From Polyporus tsugae (Eukaryota > Basidiomycota > Agaricomycetes > Polyporales > Polyporaceae): a stretch of DNA of 64,000 nucleotides. The notes under the pieces are model-generated. The model saw only the letters and a program-made list of their open reading frames with translations. It was not told where the DNA came from and made no database searches. The stretch's first letter is position 1, and the number at the start of each line of letters is the position of its first letter. Position numbers and translations under genes: made by a program. The stretch covers positions 558,001-622,000 of the forward strand of contig JAHRBS010000008.1 of NCBI GenBank assembly GCA_024305745.1, in the 5' to 3' direction. Positions 39,927-49,300 of the stretch are shown here, piece after piece.

Positions 39927-41132
39927 AACTTCTACACCTGTGGCTGGAGCTGTCTGCGGCGAGTCGACTCTCAGGGCACTCTTGCGTCATCGCACGTAAA
40001 ATACCCAGAGAAGCCCGAGCCCTAGTTCTGCGATTGAATGATTGAGAACGCAGTCGTCGAGTAACTGAGAACGCTGCACACGACCAACCATCGTTCCGAC
40101 GTCCGCCGTGGTCGGGTGACTCGCCACCGTCATCCATCGCTATTCTTTGGTGACTTGGACATTCCGATGGCCCCCGTCTCGCTTCCACACCATCCTTCGG
40201 AGGCCGTAAGCTGGCGGTTCTCCAAGGCACACTTTCGCGCGGCACGCACGGGCTCTCACCCACGCGAGCCCGAACGTGCTCATGCGGACGTCCAGATTGC
40301 CAAATGACGGGTCGCAGAACGCTTCCGAATGACGCTTGGCGGGAAGGCCAGCACGGCAAACAATCTCGAGAACGAGAAGAGAGTGGAGCGTGACGACCCG
40401 CTGGAGTCCCGATGGGCAGTCGATATCGACGGTAAAGACCCTGTTTCCACACTGTCGGGCTTCTTCTCTACATTTTCCCATCCTCCCGCGGCTTATACGG
40501 ATAAAGCTACCGTTCGGTGGGTGTCATAGGATCTGTGGAAGGGAGTCGGGCCGTCGGTTGCAGCGAGAAGGATGGCTGCGTCTCTCTGGGACGGTTCCGT
40601 GTTCCCATTGTATGCATCTTCTGAGAGAGTACAAGCCTCCAGAAAGGACCGCTGCAAGGCGCGAGCTTCTTCCGAGGGAGCTCTGATACTTACTTGACTC
40701 CATTGACGTCGTCGAATGACAGGCCTGCGGAGTCTCGGCGTTCGTGGCGAGAATCAGCGAACGTGCGTGGCCATCTTATCTCTCCGGCCTTGTCCTGACT
40801 CCGCCCGGTCGATCTCGCGGAGGAATGGGCGGGGAAACGCCGCATATGGGCACATCTGGTCCGGAGGCGCTGAAAATGGCGGTGGATCGACGGGCTGGGC
40901 ACCGGGGCTACGGGTGATCGGGGGAAATCTGGGCGTGGATCTGGAGATAGCTTGAAGTGGGATTGACGCCACCTCGACCTTAACTATGACACAAGCACGA
41001 CGCATCCTCGCCCGCCCTCTGCACCCTACTCCCGTCTCCTGTGCCTCTCGCACTGCTGCCTCGTCCTCGGCTTAGGCCTCTTCTGTTCTCAACTTTGGTT
41101 CACCCCCTCACGACTCTCCTTGGGTATTGTGT

Positions 41133-43405
41133 ATGGCGGAACGTGACGGCGGGACGCCTATCAGACCACTTCTCAAGACTACCTTCGACGTGAGTGGCCT
41201 TGCCGATTCACCATGTTTTATATCCCTGCTGAACTTGTTGGTCATGGCAATGCAGTCTATTCTCGAGGTCTTCCTCGTATGCATTGCAGGATACATCCTC
41301 GCACGCAAGGGTATTCTTGATAAAAACACTCAGAAGGTTCGTCTCCTGTCTCGGGGCTTGGCCTTCTCTTGTTCGTGGACCCATCTTGTCGCTGGACTTC
41401 TCTTTCATCTGCCTTCCCGGTTGTGCGTCTGTCTCGCTGGTGCAAGACATTTTACGAGGTGCAGGACGCATGTCCTGCCGTATACCGTCGCTGTGCTGCA
41501 GGGCTGGGCACACGCCTTCCGGCTCCACCTCTCGTGAATTACGGGCTGCGCAAAGCCATCCCTTCATCTTGAACGATACTGCGGCGCACATGTGCCTGGC
41601 TCTTATCCAAGCTAGTCGGCCAAGCCTCGCTCGCATTCAGACCGGATCCTGTTTGTGCAGTCTCACTAACTTTACTCCAAAAATAGAAACTCAATCGCCT
41701 GAATGTCTCGATATTCACGCCTTCGCTTCTATTCTCGAAAGTCGCCTTCTTCCTATCACCAGGTCGGTGGGATCCCAGTACTTACCGGAAGGCTTGGTTC
41801 CTGACCTCTGCGCCACAGCGAAGCTACGCGAGTTATGGGTCATACCCATTTTCTTCGTCGTCACGACCATCGTGTCCATGATCGTCGCGTACTTCCTCAG
41901 CGTAGTCATGAGGCTAAAGAAGTCTCAGCGGTACGGTCGCAGCATCCATTTGAGTCCTGACTTGGAACTAACGCCTTAATCCAGGGCTTTTGCAATCGCG
42001 GCGTCCATGTTCATGAACTCCAATTCGCTCCCCATAGCGCTAATGCAAAGCCTCGTCATCACAGTGCCTGGCTTGAAGTGGGACGAGGACGATAATGGTG
42101 ACGCCATGGTGGGTCGTGCCTTGACTTACCTTGTCTTGTATTCGACTCTTGGCATGGTGGTACGTCCTACTCCGCTATTACGTGGAGTTTGCACTCCATT
42201 CATCGTCGTCATTCATAGGTCCGGTGGAGCTACGGTGTCCGTTTGCTATCTCAAGCAGACCCAGAAGCAGTAGAGGATGGAGTCGAGGCGAGTCCCTTGA
42301 TCGGCCCTGATGAGACCGCGTTCCCACCATCCCCAACCGAGGAACGCATGCACCACCACGGACACTCAACCCCGTCCGCATCATCCGACGATTCGCAAAC
42401 CGTGGACCATGACCATGGCCCCACGAACCCAGTTCTATCCGTCCAGGACACAACCGGTCAGAAGATTTTCTATTCTTTCCCAAATACGCCCGACACCCGC
42501 TCCCCAGCGCTTCCCCAATCCGAAGGCTCGGGCTCCGAGCACACAACCGAATACGAAGACAGCGACGACCTCGACGGCGAGGACGAGCTCCCGCCAGGGC
42601 GCCGCCGCCGCACGCCGCCCACGTCCTCCCGCTGGCAATCGCGCGTGCGGCGTTTCAAGCGTCGTATGCGTAATAACTGGCACACGTTCCGCGAGTTCAT
42701 GACAGCCCCGCTCTGGGCGGCGCTCGCGTCGCTCATCGTCGCATGCATCCAGCCACTGCAGCACGCGCTCGACCAGCACTTGCCTCCTGTCAAGGGCGCG
42801 ATCGCGGCCGCGGGCAACTGCTCGATCCCGATCACACTCGTCGTCCTCGGCGCGTACTTCTACTCCCCTCCGGAGCCCCCGGCGCGACACCTTCCCGAGC
42901 ACCAGCACCGGGAGAGGACCGTGTCGCGGACGTCGCTGCTAGACAGCGTGCGCGATATGTTTTTGACGAAGGCGAAGGGGAGCAGTGGGGGCCTGCGGGT
43001 GTCCGCGGCCAAGCCCTCGCGGCCGGGCGAGACGAGGACGGTCGTCGTCGCGATCCTGTCGAGGATGATCATCACGCCGCTCGTGCTGCTGCCGCTCATG
43101 GTACCCGCGACCAAGTACGACGTGCAGCGCGTGTTTGACGAGTGCGTCTCTCCTGCCATTCTCAGTCCTAGCTCTGGAGATGCTGACGACCTGGTTTTTT
43201 GCGTTGCAGCCCGGTGTTCGTGGTGTCGAACGTGCTGCTGATCGCGTCGCCGCCGGCGCTGACGCTCGCGCAGATCACGCAGGCGGCGTCGGGGGACGCG
43301 TTCGAGCGGCTCATCAGCCGGACTATCTTCTGGTCGTACTGCGTCGTGACGCCGCCGTCGACGATCCTCTTTGTCGTCATCGGGCTCGTGCTGTCCAAGT
43401 TGTAG
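41133..43405 (+). CDS. Auxin-efflux-carrier family transporter (PIN/PILS-like)
   Basis: Membrane carrier of the AEC family; substrates of fungal members are unknown. Seven exons (41133-41189, 41256-41336, 41687-41762, 41819-41930, 41985-42159, 42219-43141, 43210-43405) total 1620 nt (539 aa). N-terminal helices: ILEVFLVCIAGYILARKGIL, LNVSIFTPSLLFSKVAFFLS, LWVIPIFFVVTTIVSMIVAY, then the characteristic FMNSNSLPIALMQSL and ALTYLVLYSTLGM. A cytosolic loop of about 200 residues is His/Asp/Ser-rich then Arg-rich. The C-terminal helices resume with APLWAALASLIVACIQPL and SIPITLVVLGAYFY and end with STILFVVIGLVLSKL. The ATG at 41133 opens MAERDGGTPIRP. Intron 2 (41337-41686) is 350 nt. Confidence 0.9.
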
Positions 43406-44350
43406 TGTTCTCTTCAGCTCGTTTTGTCTTACTAGTATCCATATCCATATCCACATCCATGCAGTCTATGTAGGACTGTGCATTATTCCATGGCCACCTC
43501 CTCCCCCAAGTATATACACACCTACACGCAATCTTGAATCTTGTGTTTGATGTCACGCCGTTTATCTATTCACTTTTTGCGATTGTTTGTTTTGAATGTG
43601 AGTGGAAGTGGGAGGTACGAAGATCGCGACTCGCGAGCGCGGCAGCCAGATACCTACCGTTCTTGGACCCGAGGGCCCGAAGAGCCAGAGGATGATTCAG
43701 AGGACAGTCGAGGTTCCGGTTCCCGTTGCCACAAATCTATCTGAATCTCATCGGCGACGGGGTGAGGGGGGGCCTAATAAGCTTCGAGTGCTTGGCAACG
43801 GTTGGTGTAGTCAGCACTGCTGCACGAGGATGAGCTTCGAGTGGATGGGAGGACTGATACTTACAGTACTTACACCCCATCCTTGACATGTGTCAGAAAT
43901 CTCTCCCCCAAACCTGCTGAATCCAGAAAGCGCATCGCTACCTCTGGTCTCTGAGCTTGTCGTGCGTCGACACACACTAGTGATCGTACTCATCTACCAG
44001 GTTTGCGAGTCGTGGCGTGCACTTATGTATTTATTTTTGGCTTGTCCTGACAGGTCGTGTGAAATGTCTCCAGCCCAACCGTCCCGCTTTAGACGCCGTA
44101 CAGTCCCGCCGTTTGAGACTCCGTAGTCCCCGACTGTACCGTAAAAGGGTGTAAGAGCTCGTGGTGGATTTTTACTGGGAGTGAAAGGCAAATGCGTCAG
44201 ACATGTAGTTGTAAGTAGCGGCGTAGGATACAGATTGGGCTGCGGTAGCTTATGTAATGTGATGGCCACGCCCTTGTCTGAGCTCGCTCGCTTTACCGTG
44301 TGGATTACTACCTCTCTCACACACACTCTCACTCTCATGAGTTAACGACC
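43406..44350. other. Intergenic stretch with a dispersed repeat fragment
   Basis: Holds CCATAT/CCACAT short repeats just after the carrier stop (43438-43460) and a fragment (43743-43807) that recurs at 50265-50356. No gene is supported. Confidence 0.45.
43743..43807 (+). repeat. Dispersed repeat fragment, copy 1
   Basis: Contains GAATCTCATCGGCGACGG, then after a G-rich run AATAAGCTTCGAGTGC, then GGCAACGGTTGG. The same three blocks in the same order and strand occur at 50265-50356 with longer spacing. Confidence 0.55.
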
Positions 44351-45918
44351 ATGTCAATCGACTCGCAGGTCAGGGATTGAGCCTGTCAAAGTATCTGGCC
44401 GTACTAATATGTACTAGGTGACCTTAACCCCCGGGCCTAGTAGCACCGGAGCAGCGCAAGAGGACGCCACACAATGGCAGCACGTCCCAGAGGCAAACCT
44501 CGCACGGGAAGAGAAGAACAGTTCAGCGGGCTATAGAGAGGGCTCTGTTAGTTCAAGTACTCCAGGATATCCTCGAGCTACCGCCCGAAGTCGGAAGACC
44601 AGGAAGACTGTCTTCCTGGCGCAGTCACAAACCGTGCCGCCCCGCCACTGGCTGACTCCAAAGCTACCTTCAATCGATTCTTCTCCTTCTCCTTCTCCTT
44701 CTCCTCAAGCGCGGAAGAGGGGTTTTCAGCTGAGCAGTGACGAGATGCAGGTCGCCCTCACCCACAGTGCAGCTTGCTCCGTGCAGTTCATCCGTTCCAT
44801 CTCCACCCAGACCCTTCAACTACTCAAGAAGCCTCCCGGATCTCTCCTCCTATGCCTAGTGGGATTCTTGCTAGCCTCTCTGTTTTCCAAGTGCCGCTTC
44901 GAGCCCGTATGCTACGTTCCGGTGATCTCCAGCGCATCACTCTATCGTCCCTTGGGGAACGTCACTCTGAGGCCGCCTCAGCGAGTGGACTATCCACGTC
45001 TAGTGGAGATCCAGACCTCCAGCTTCGAGCGGTTGCTCGATAGCCCCGTCGCCGGCCCCGCGCTCAGCCTCGGCATCAAGAAGGCAGAGATGGCGACAAA
45101 GGATCTTATTACGCTCGTCGAGTACAGCGACCTCGAAAGCCGTGAGCTCCTTGCGCAGTCGCTCTCAGACTTCGTACAGGACGCGAGGAAGACTGGAAGA
45201 GGCTTGCAGAAGCTCGCCGCTAAGATCAATGGCGCGGTCGACAAGTGAGTCACTGCCGTCCCTGATAGATGCAAATGCCTGGAACCTCATTTCCAACGCT
45301 TCCAGCGTCATTGCCAACAACAACTACGCCTTGCAAACACTCAGGGGCGCGCAAGCCCAGCAGCCTACCGCACTCATTTGGTCCTTCAGGGCCGGGTCGC
45401 CCTCGTACGCCGCTGCGCTGGACGGCTTCCGCAAGTCGATGGATGCGCACGCGTCCGAGATGCGGCGCCTCATCCTCGAGGTTGAGGTCTCGATCGCGAA
45501 CCTGGACGTGCTCGACGCGCACCTTGACACGCTGCACAAGATCTGCACCCGCGAGAAGCTCGACCAGGGCGCCGCGCGCGACGCGCTGCTCGCAGAGCTC
45601 TGGACGCTCCTTGGGGGGAACCAAGACCTCGTGCGCGTATTCGACACGAACCTCGAGATCCTCCGCGAGCTCGGCGAGTACAAGAAGAACGCCGCGGCGC
45701 GCGTCGCGGCTGCGATGCAGACGCTGTATGTGATGGGTGAGGACATGGAGGATCTGAGGGAGCGCGTCGCCGCGCCGGATCTGGTGGGTGGTCGGGTGGC
45801 TGTAGATGTACATATGGAGAGCATCGCGGCGGGTATCGAGAGGCTGAAGGAGCAGAGGACCAGGGCGAAGAAAAGGGAGGAAGGGTTGGTAAACAGCGTC
45901 CTTGGGGTCGAGAATTGA
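44351..45918 (+). CDS. Uncharacterised single-helix membrane protein with coiled-coil domain
   Basis: No named family; I recall similar hypothetical proteins in Agaricomycetes. Exons 44351-44368, 44418-45244 and 45306-45918 total 1458 nt (485 aa). The first exon (MSIDSQ) was chosen because the main frame has no usable ATG and is entered through a 49-nt intron with TACTAAT branch and TAG. Residues 1-130 are Ser/Pro-rich with an SPSPSPSP run. A hydrophobic helix PGSLLLCLVGFLLASLFS follows, then about 300 residues of helical, charged sequence: RLVEIQTSSFERLLD, IKKAEMATKDLITLVEYSDL, SLSDFVQDARKTGRGLQKLA, and a C-terminal coiled coil ending SVLGVEN. Topology: probably one membrane anchor with a large helical domain. 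Role unknown. Confidence 0.8.
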
Positions 45919-46865
45919 GGTCTGGGACTTTCTTGCGGATTTCTCGTGAGGTAGGTTTGTTTCTTGTACGTTGGATGTCGGGCACAGATGTATCGGATAC
46001 GCTTTCAAGTATAGCTCTAGATCTGCTTTCCGTGACTGGATGTATCAATTATTATGCAATGTTCGAATACGACGTCCGAGCGGGATCTCCAAACTCTACA
46101 GGGCGACTGGAAGTAACCTTCCAAGTTCTAACTTGCCTTACGCCATCGACGAGAACGTCGCCTGAACAATGTCCCCACCTTTATCTCTGCGAGTCTACGC
46201 CCGTCACTTGTTTTCGTGTTTTGTCAATCAGTAATAACTTTGACCCATCGGACACCTCGCTCCAATCCTGGCTGCGATGCGCCGAGTTTCCAGATACTTG
46301 CCTAACGCAATCTTTGTGGTGTACGCCGCCAGGTTTGAGGTAAGTAAGTAGGTGGACACTTGGTGGACTCGATTCCTCTTGCTCATTCGCGATTATCGCC
46401 AAAGTGACTTACTAAGTTACTTACTCACTACACTTGAGTCGGAGTCTTCGACCGGAGCCTAGGCCGCGCGTTCGTTCCTGGCGTCGTGACGCGCAGGCAA
46501 GCTCTTATCCGGATGTGTCCTGCTGCCGCTCCCGAGCCAAAACACCGCCACGCCACCAACGCCTTGCTATACGGACATTCGAGAATCTTCGTGACCTCTC
46601 ATGAAAGCTCCCGAAGGCGCGAGCTGTGCTCCGGTGTCTCTCGGCTGGACTCGCGCACAGCTCATCTCCACCCTCCGCCAGCCTGCCACGTCTGCGTACA
46701 CGCATATCCGCGTCCCGCCCGCCATAGTCTGACTTCCGAATCCCTGCACAGCTGCCATGTACTTAAAGGGCATCGGAGAGGGAGGGACATCTTCCCTATC
46801 CCGCCGCCTCAGTCGCAGTCCAACCTCCAGTACTCCGACTCTCAATCGTGGACGTCTGCCCAACA
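45919..46865. other. Intergenic stretch, promoter of the eIF4E-binding candidate
   Basis: A 226-codon plus frame (46486-47166) runs through here and into the next gene out of frame, and is not accepted. The last 150 bases are a C/T-rich leader. Confidence 0.45.
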
Positions 46866-47723
46866 ATGTCGAGCCCAATCGCTATCCCCGCCGCCAACTC
46901 CAACACCAACTCCCACTCCCAGACCCAGAGCGCGGACGGCCCGAACATGGCCGCACGCTCGCTCCCAGGCAACGCGAGCGGCTTGTACGTCCCCGTTCAC
47001 CGTCGCGGCGGCTCTGCTTCGTCGATTTCCTCGACGTCCTCGAGTGTCTTCCTTGAGCGCGGATCTCTCTCGCCCATCGCGCGTCCTACCAACCCGCGCA
47101 TGCGCTCCGTCTCGCCTATGCCCCGTACCCCGCGCTCGCCTCGCGCTTTCGGCAAGCATCCCCTAGGTATGTCGCGCGCACTTCCGCAAAGTCCGGGCTC
47201 GCAGACTGACTGGGGCCTCACCCACACAGACGCCTTCCCGGCCCCCTCTCCTCGCACGGTGAATATACCCCTCGCATCGATGATACCCAACACGTACACC
47301 ATCCCCGAGCTCCTCGCGCTCTCGTATTCGCCCGCGCACCTCTTGCCTCCGCAGAGCGAGCAGATCGACGCGCATATACCACTCATGTCGCGCAAGCCCT
47401 CCAAGTCTTCCTCTCCCTCTCCCGCTCCTTCTTCATCCGCCGCATCGTCGCCCTCATCTACAACCGCCCCGCTCCCTGAGCCCGCGCCCGTACCTGTGCG
47501 CGCAGCGAAGTCGAACAGCACTCCGGACGCACAGAAGATGCGCCGCCGGCGCCCGGGCCGCAAGAACTCGGGCGGGAAGCCGCGCGTCGCGCCCGCTGTC
47601 GGCGCCGATATCGAGGAGCGCCGTCGCCGCCACGGCGCAAACTGGGGATGGGGCGCGCACAGTGGGGCCAACGCGCCGGAGCAGGAGAGCTGGAGGTCCC
47701 ACGGGGTCGCTGTCGCGGCATGA
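46866..47723 (+). CDS. Low-complexity protein with an eIF4E-binding motif (candidate 4E-BP)
   Basis: Exons 46866-47166 and 47230-47723 total 795 nt (264 aa). The intron (63 nt, GTATGT...CACAG, ACTGAC branch) is a multiple of three and stop-free, so retention adds 21 residues. The protein is mostly disordered: Asn/Ser-rich start, Ser-rich SASSISSTSSSV, phosphorylatable SP/TP sites (SVSPMPRTPRSP), then the only ordered-looking block, NTYTIPELLALSYSPAHLLP. Within it YTIPELL (residues 123-129) fits the YxxxxL-phi consensus that binds the dorsal face of eIF4E, as in 4E-T and 4E-BPs (established consensus). A basic RRRRPGRKN and a Trp-rich SWRSH tail follow. Assignment as a translational repressor is inference; short motifs can arise by chance. 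Confidence 0.72.
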   Translation: MSSPIAIPAANSNTNSHSQTQSADGPNMAARSLPGNASGLYVPVHRRGGSASSISSTSSSVFLERGSLSPIARPTNPRMRSVSPMPRTPRSPRAFGKHPLGMSRALPQSPGSQTDWGLTHTDAFPAPSPRTVNIPLASMIPNTYTIPELLALSYSPAHLLPPQSEQIDAHIPLMSRKPSKSSSPSPAPSSSAASSPSSTTAPLPEPAPVPVRAAKSNSTPDAQKMRRRRPGRKNSGGKPRVAPAVGADIEERRRRHGANWGWGAHSGANAPEQESWRSHGVAVAA

Positions 47724-48428
47724 GCCTTAAGTTCGCTGACGAGTAACGTAATGATGCAATGGACGGTTAGAACACGGGAAGAGGATGGCACGGACTGGAT
47801 ACGTATACCACCACTCTGTAGATGTAGCTAACGCACGTATGTGTATAATCATGCGATAATATATGCGATCTGGAAGATGACGAGGAGGCAGGCAACGAGG
47901 CGTTCAGTATAAGTCAACAATCCCACTGCCGCATTGCGTGGAAAGAAGGAAGAGGAAGGCGAAAGTTCTGCCCGTACGTCCTTCGAGTCCGGTCTCAAGG
48001 CGGCACGTTTCGGGAGCACAGAAACCCTCGAATACTGAGGTTGAGCAACAACGCTCTTTCGGCTGGGACGTCCGGACTGTCATAAGACATGATAGTGAAG
48101 CCTTCACATTCTTGTTTCCGCTGGCCCCTCGAACACTCCAACAGTCTCGACGACGAGAAAAATTGCGAAAGGCACTCGTCACACCAAATATTGTATGTGT
48201 GCAACACGTCATTCTTCTCCCAGTCATATAATTAGGACCGCCAGGTGCGAGACCGCGCACGTCCGACGTCCAGAGACAATACATGCAGACAATACATGCA
48301 GCCACATCTAGTGGGGTAGATATACACTTCCTAGCCCAACCCATCATGACCGAGAATAAATACCACAATATAATAACCTAGCGCCGCGCTCCGAGGACCT
48401 GATAATGATAATGGTAGTGATGATCCCC
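47724..48428. other. Intergenic stretch, mostly inverted-repeat arm
   Basis: From about 47910 the sequence matches, in reverse complement, the 3' flank of the second BAS2-like gene. No other gene is seen. Confidence 0.5.
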
Positions 48429-49062
48429 TCAGATGAGGAGGTCGCCGATGGCCCGCTTGCCAGGCGCGACGAACCCACAGCCAGTCTTGCCCGCCTGCGT
48501 CTGCGCCCCGACGCCAGAGCAGATGCCCGATGGGCCCGCGCAGCACCCAGAGGCGCAGTCGGCCGCGCTCAGGCACTGGCCACCGATGAACTGGCCAGCC
48601 GCCCCGTTCCCGACGTTCTTCACCCCAGCCGGGTCGAAGGCGGGGCCGCCGTGCGCGGGCGCCGAGGATGCGCCGGTGCTCGGGGGCGCAGCGGGGGCAG
48701 GGGCGGGGGCGGCGGGAGCGGCAGCAGCGCCAGAGGAGAAGCCGCAGCCCGTCTTGCCAGCCTGGAATTGCGCACCGAGGCCAGAGCAGATCCCTGAGGG
48801 GCCTGCACAGCAGCCAGACGCGCAGTCGGCAGCGCTGAGGCACTGGCCGCCGATGAACTGGCTGGCGTGGCCATTGCCAACGTTCTTGACTCCGGCGGGG
48901 TCGAACTGGGGGCCGCCGGCGGTCTGAGGTGCGGGGACGGCCGCGACCATGAGGACGACTGTGGGGTTAGAGGGGTGATCAGCGGATGATCGAGGCGCAG
49001 GGGGACGTGATTGGAGGAGGCTTACGGTGGAAGAGAGCGGTGAGAGCAAAGACGGCCTTCAT
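48429..49062 (-). CDS. BAS2-like cysteine-rich secreted protein, two domains
   Basis: Small secreted protein resembling the Magnaporthe biotrophy-associated secreted protein BAS2 (recalled similarity, not searched). Exons 49062-49026 and 48958-48429 total 567 nt (188 aa). Signal peptide MKAVFALTALFHLVLMVAAV with cleavage near VPAPQ. Two domains each open with FDPAGVKNVGNG, then a six-cysteine core of spacing C-x5-C-x3-C-C-x6-C-x13-C ending TGCGF. They are joined by an Ala/Pro-rich linker, and the protein ends GKRAIGDLLI. All cysteines can pair, which suggests disulphide-stabilised extracellular folds. A minus-strand TATAAAAG lies 153 bases upstream. Its head-to-head partner at 52663 has three domains. 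Role in host contact, cell wall or development is unknown. Confidence 0.88.
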
Positions 49063-49214
49063 TGTGGTAACGTTAAGGAGAGGGAAGGGATTGCACTAAA
49101 GGCAAGAAGGAAGGAAGTGTGTAGTGAATGTGGGGAGCACCGGGCTCAAAGCTCTGGATGGGAGAAGATGAATGTGAGGCAGGGACCTGAGGAACTTCGG
49201 GGAGAAGCTGAAGG

Positions 49215-49222
49215 CTTTTATA
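49215..49222 (-). promoter_or_regulatory. TATA-box candidate of the two-domain BAS2-like gene
   Basis: Reads TATAAAAG on the minus strand, 153 bases upstream of the ATG. The matching position in the other arm reads TATAATAG. Confidence 0.5.
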
Positions 49223-49300
49223 TCATCTTTCGGCGGGCATCCAGGGGATTGGTTGGTTGGGGACATTGGGCAACTCCGCACGGATCGAGCGCCATGTCGA

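Larger units (their letters stand above)
37054..41132. other. Gene-poor region of about 4 kb with a local tandem repeat
   Basis: No frame here shows a recognisable domain, although several exceed 120 codons (37115-37492, 37251-37700, 38255-38659, 38478-38996, 39530-40045, 39880-40452). Base composition is pyrimidine-rich on the plus strand over 38200-39950. The best structured element is the diverged tandem duplication at 39328-39926. The stretch may be a decayed gene or mobile element; I cannot name it. Confidence 0.4.
47910..49300. repeat. Left arm of a large inverted duplication
   Basis: Read in reverse complement, this arm matches 52400-54075 through the 5' flank, signal-peptide exon, intron position, cysteine-rich coding region and about 400 bases of 3' flank. 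Identity is high in coding DNA and lower, with small indels, in the flanks. Arm ends are approximate. Confidence 0.8.

Noticed and set aside
46486..47166. 226-codon plus-strand open frame
   Set aside because: Overlaps the 4E-BP candidate in another frame. The accepted frame has a well-placed ATG, an intron with branch site and a coherent end.
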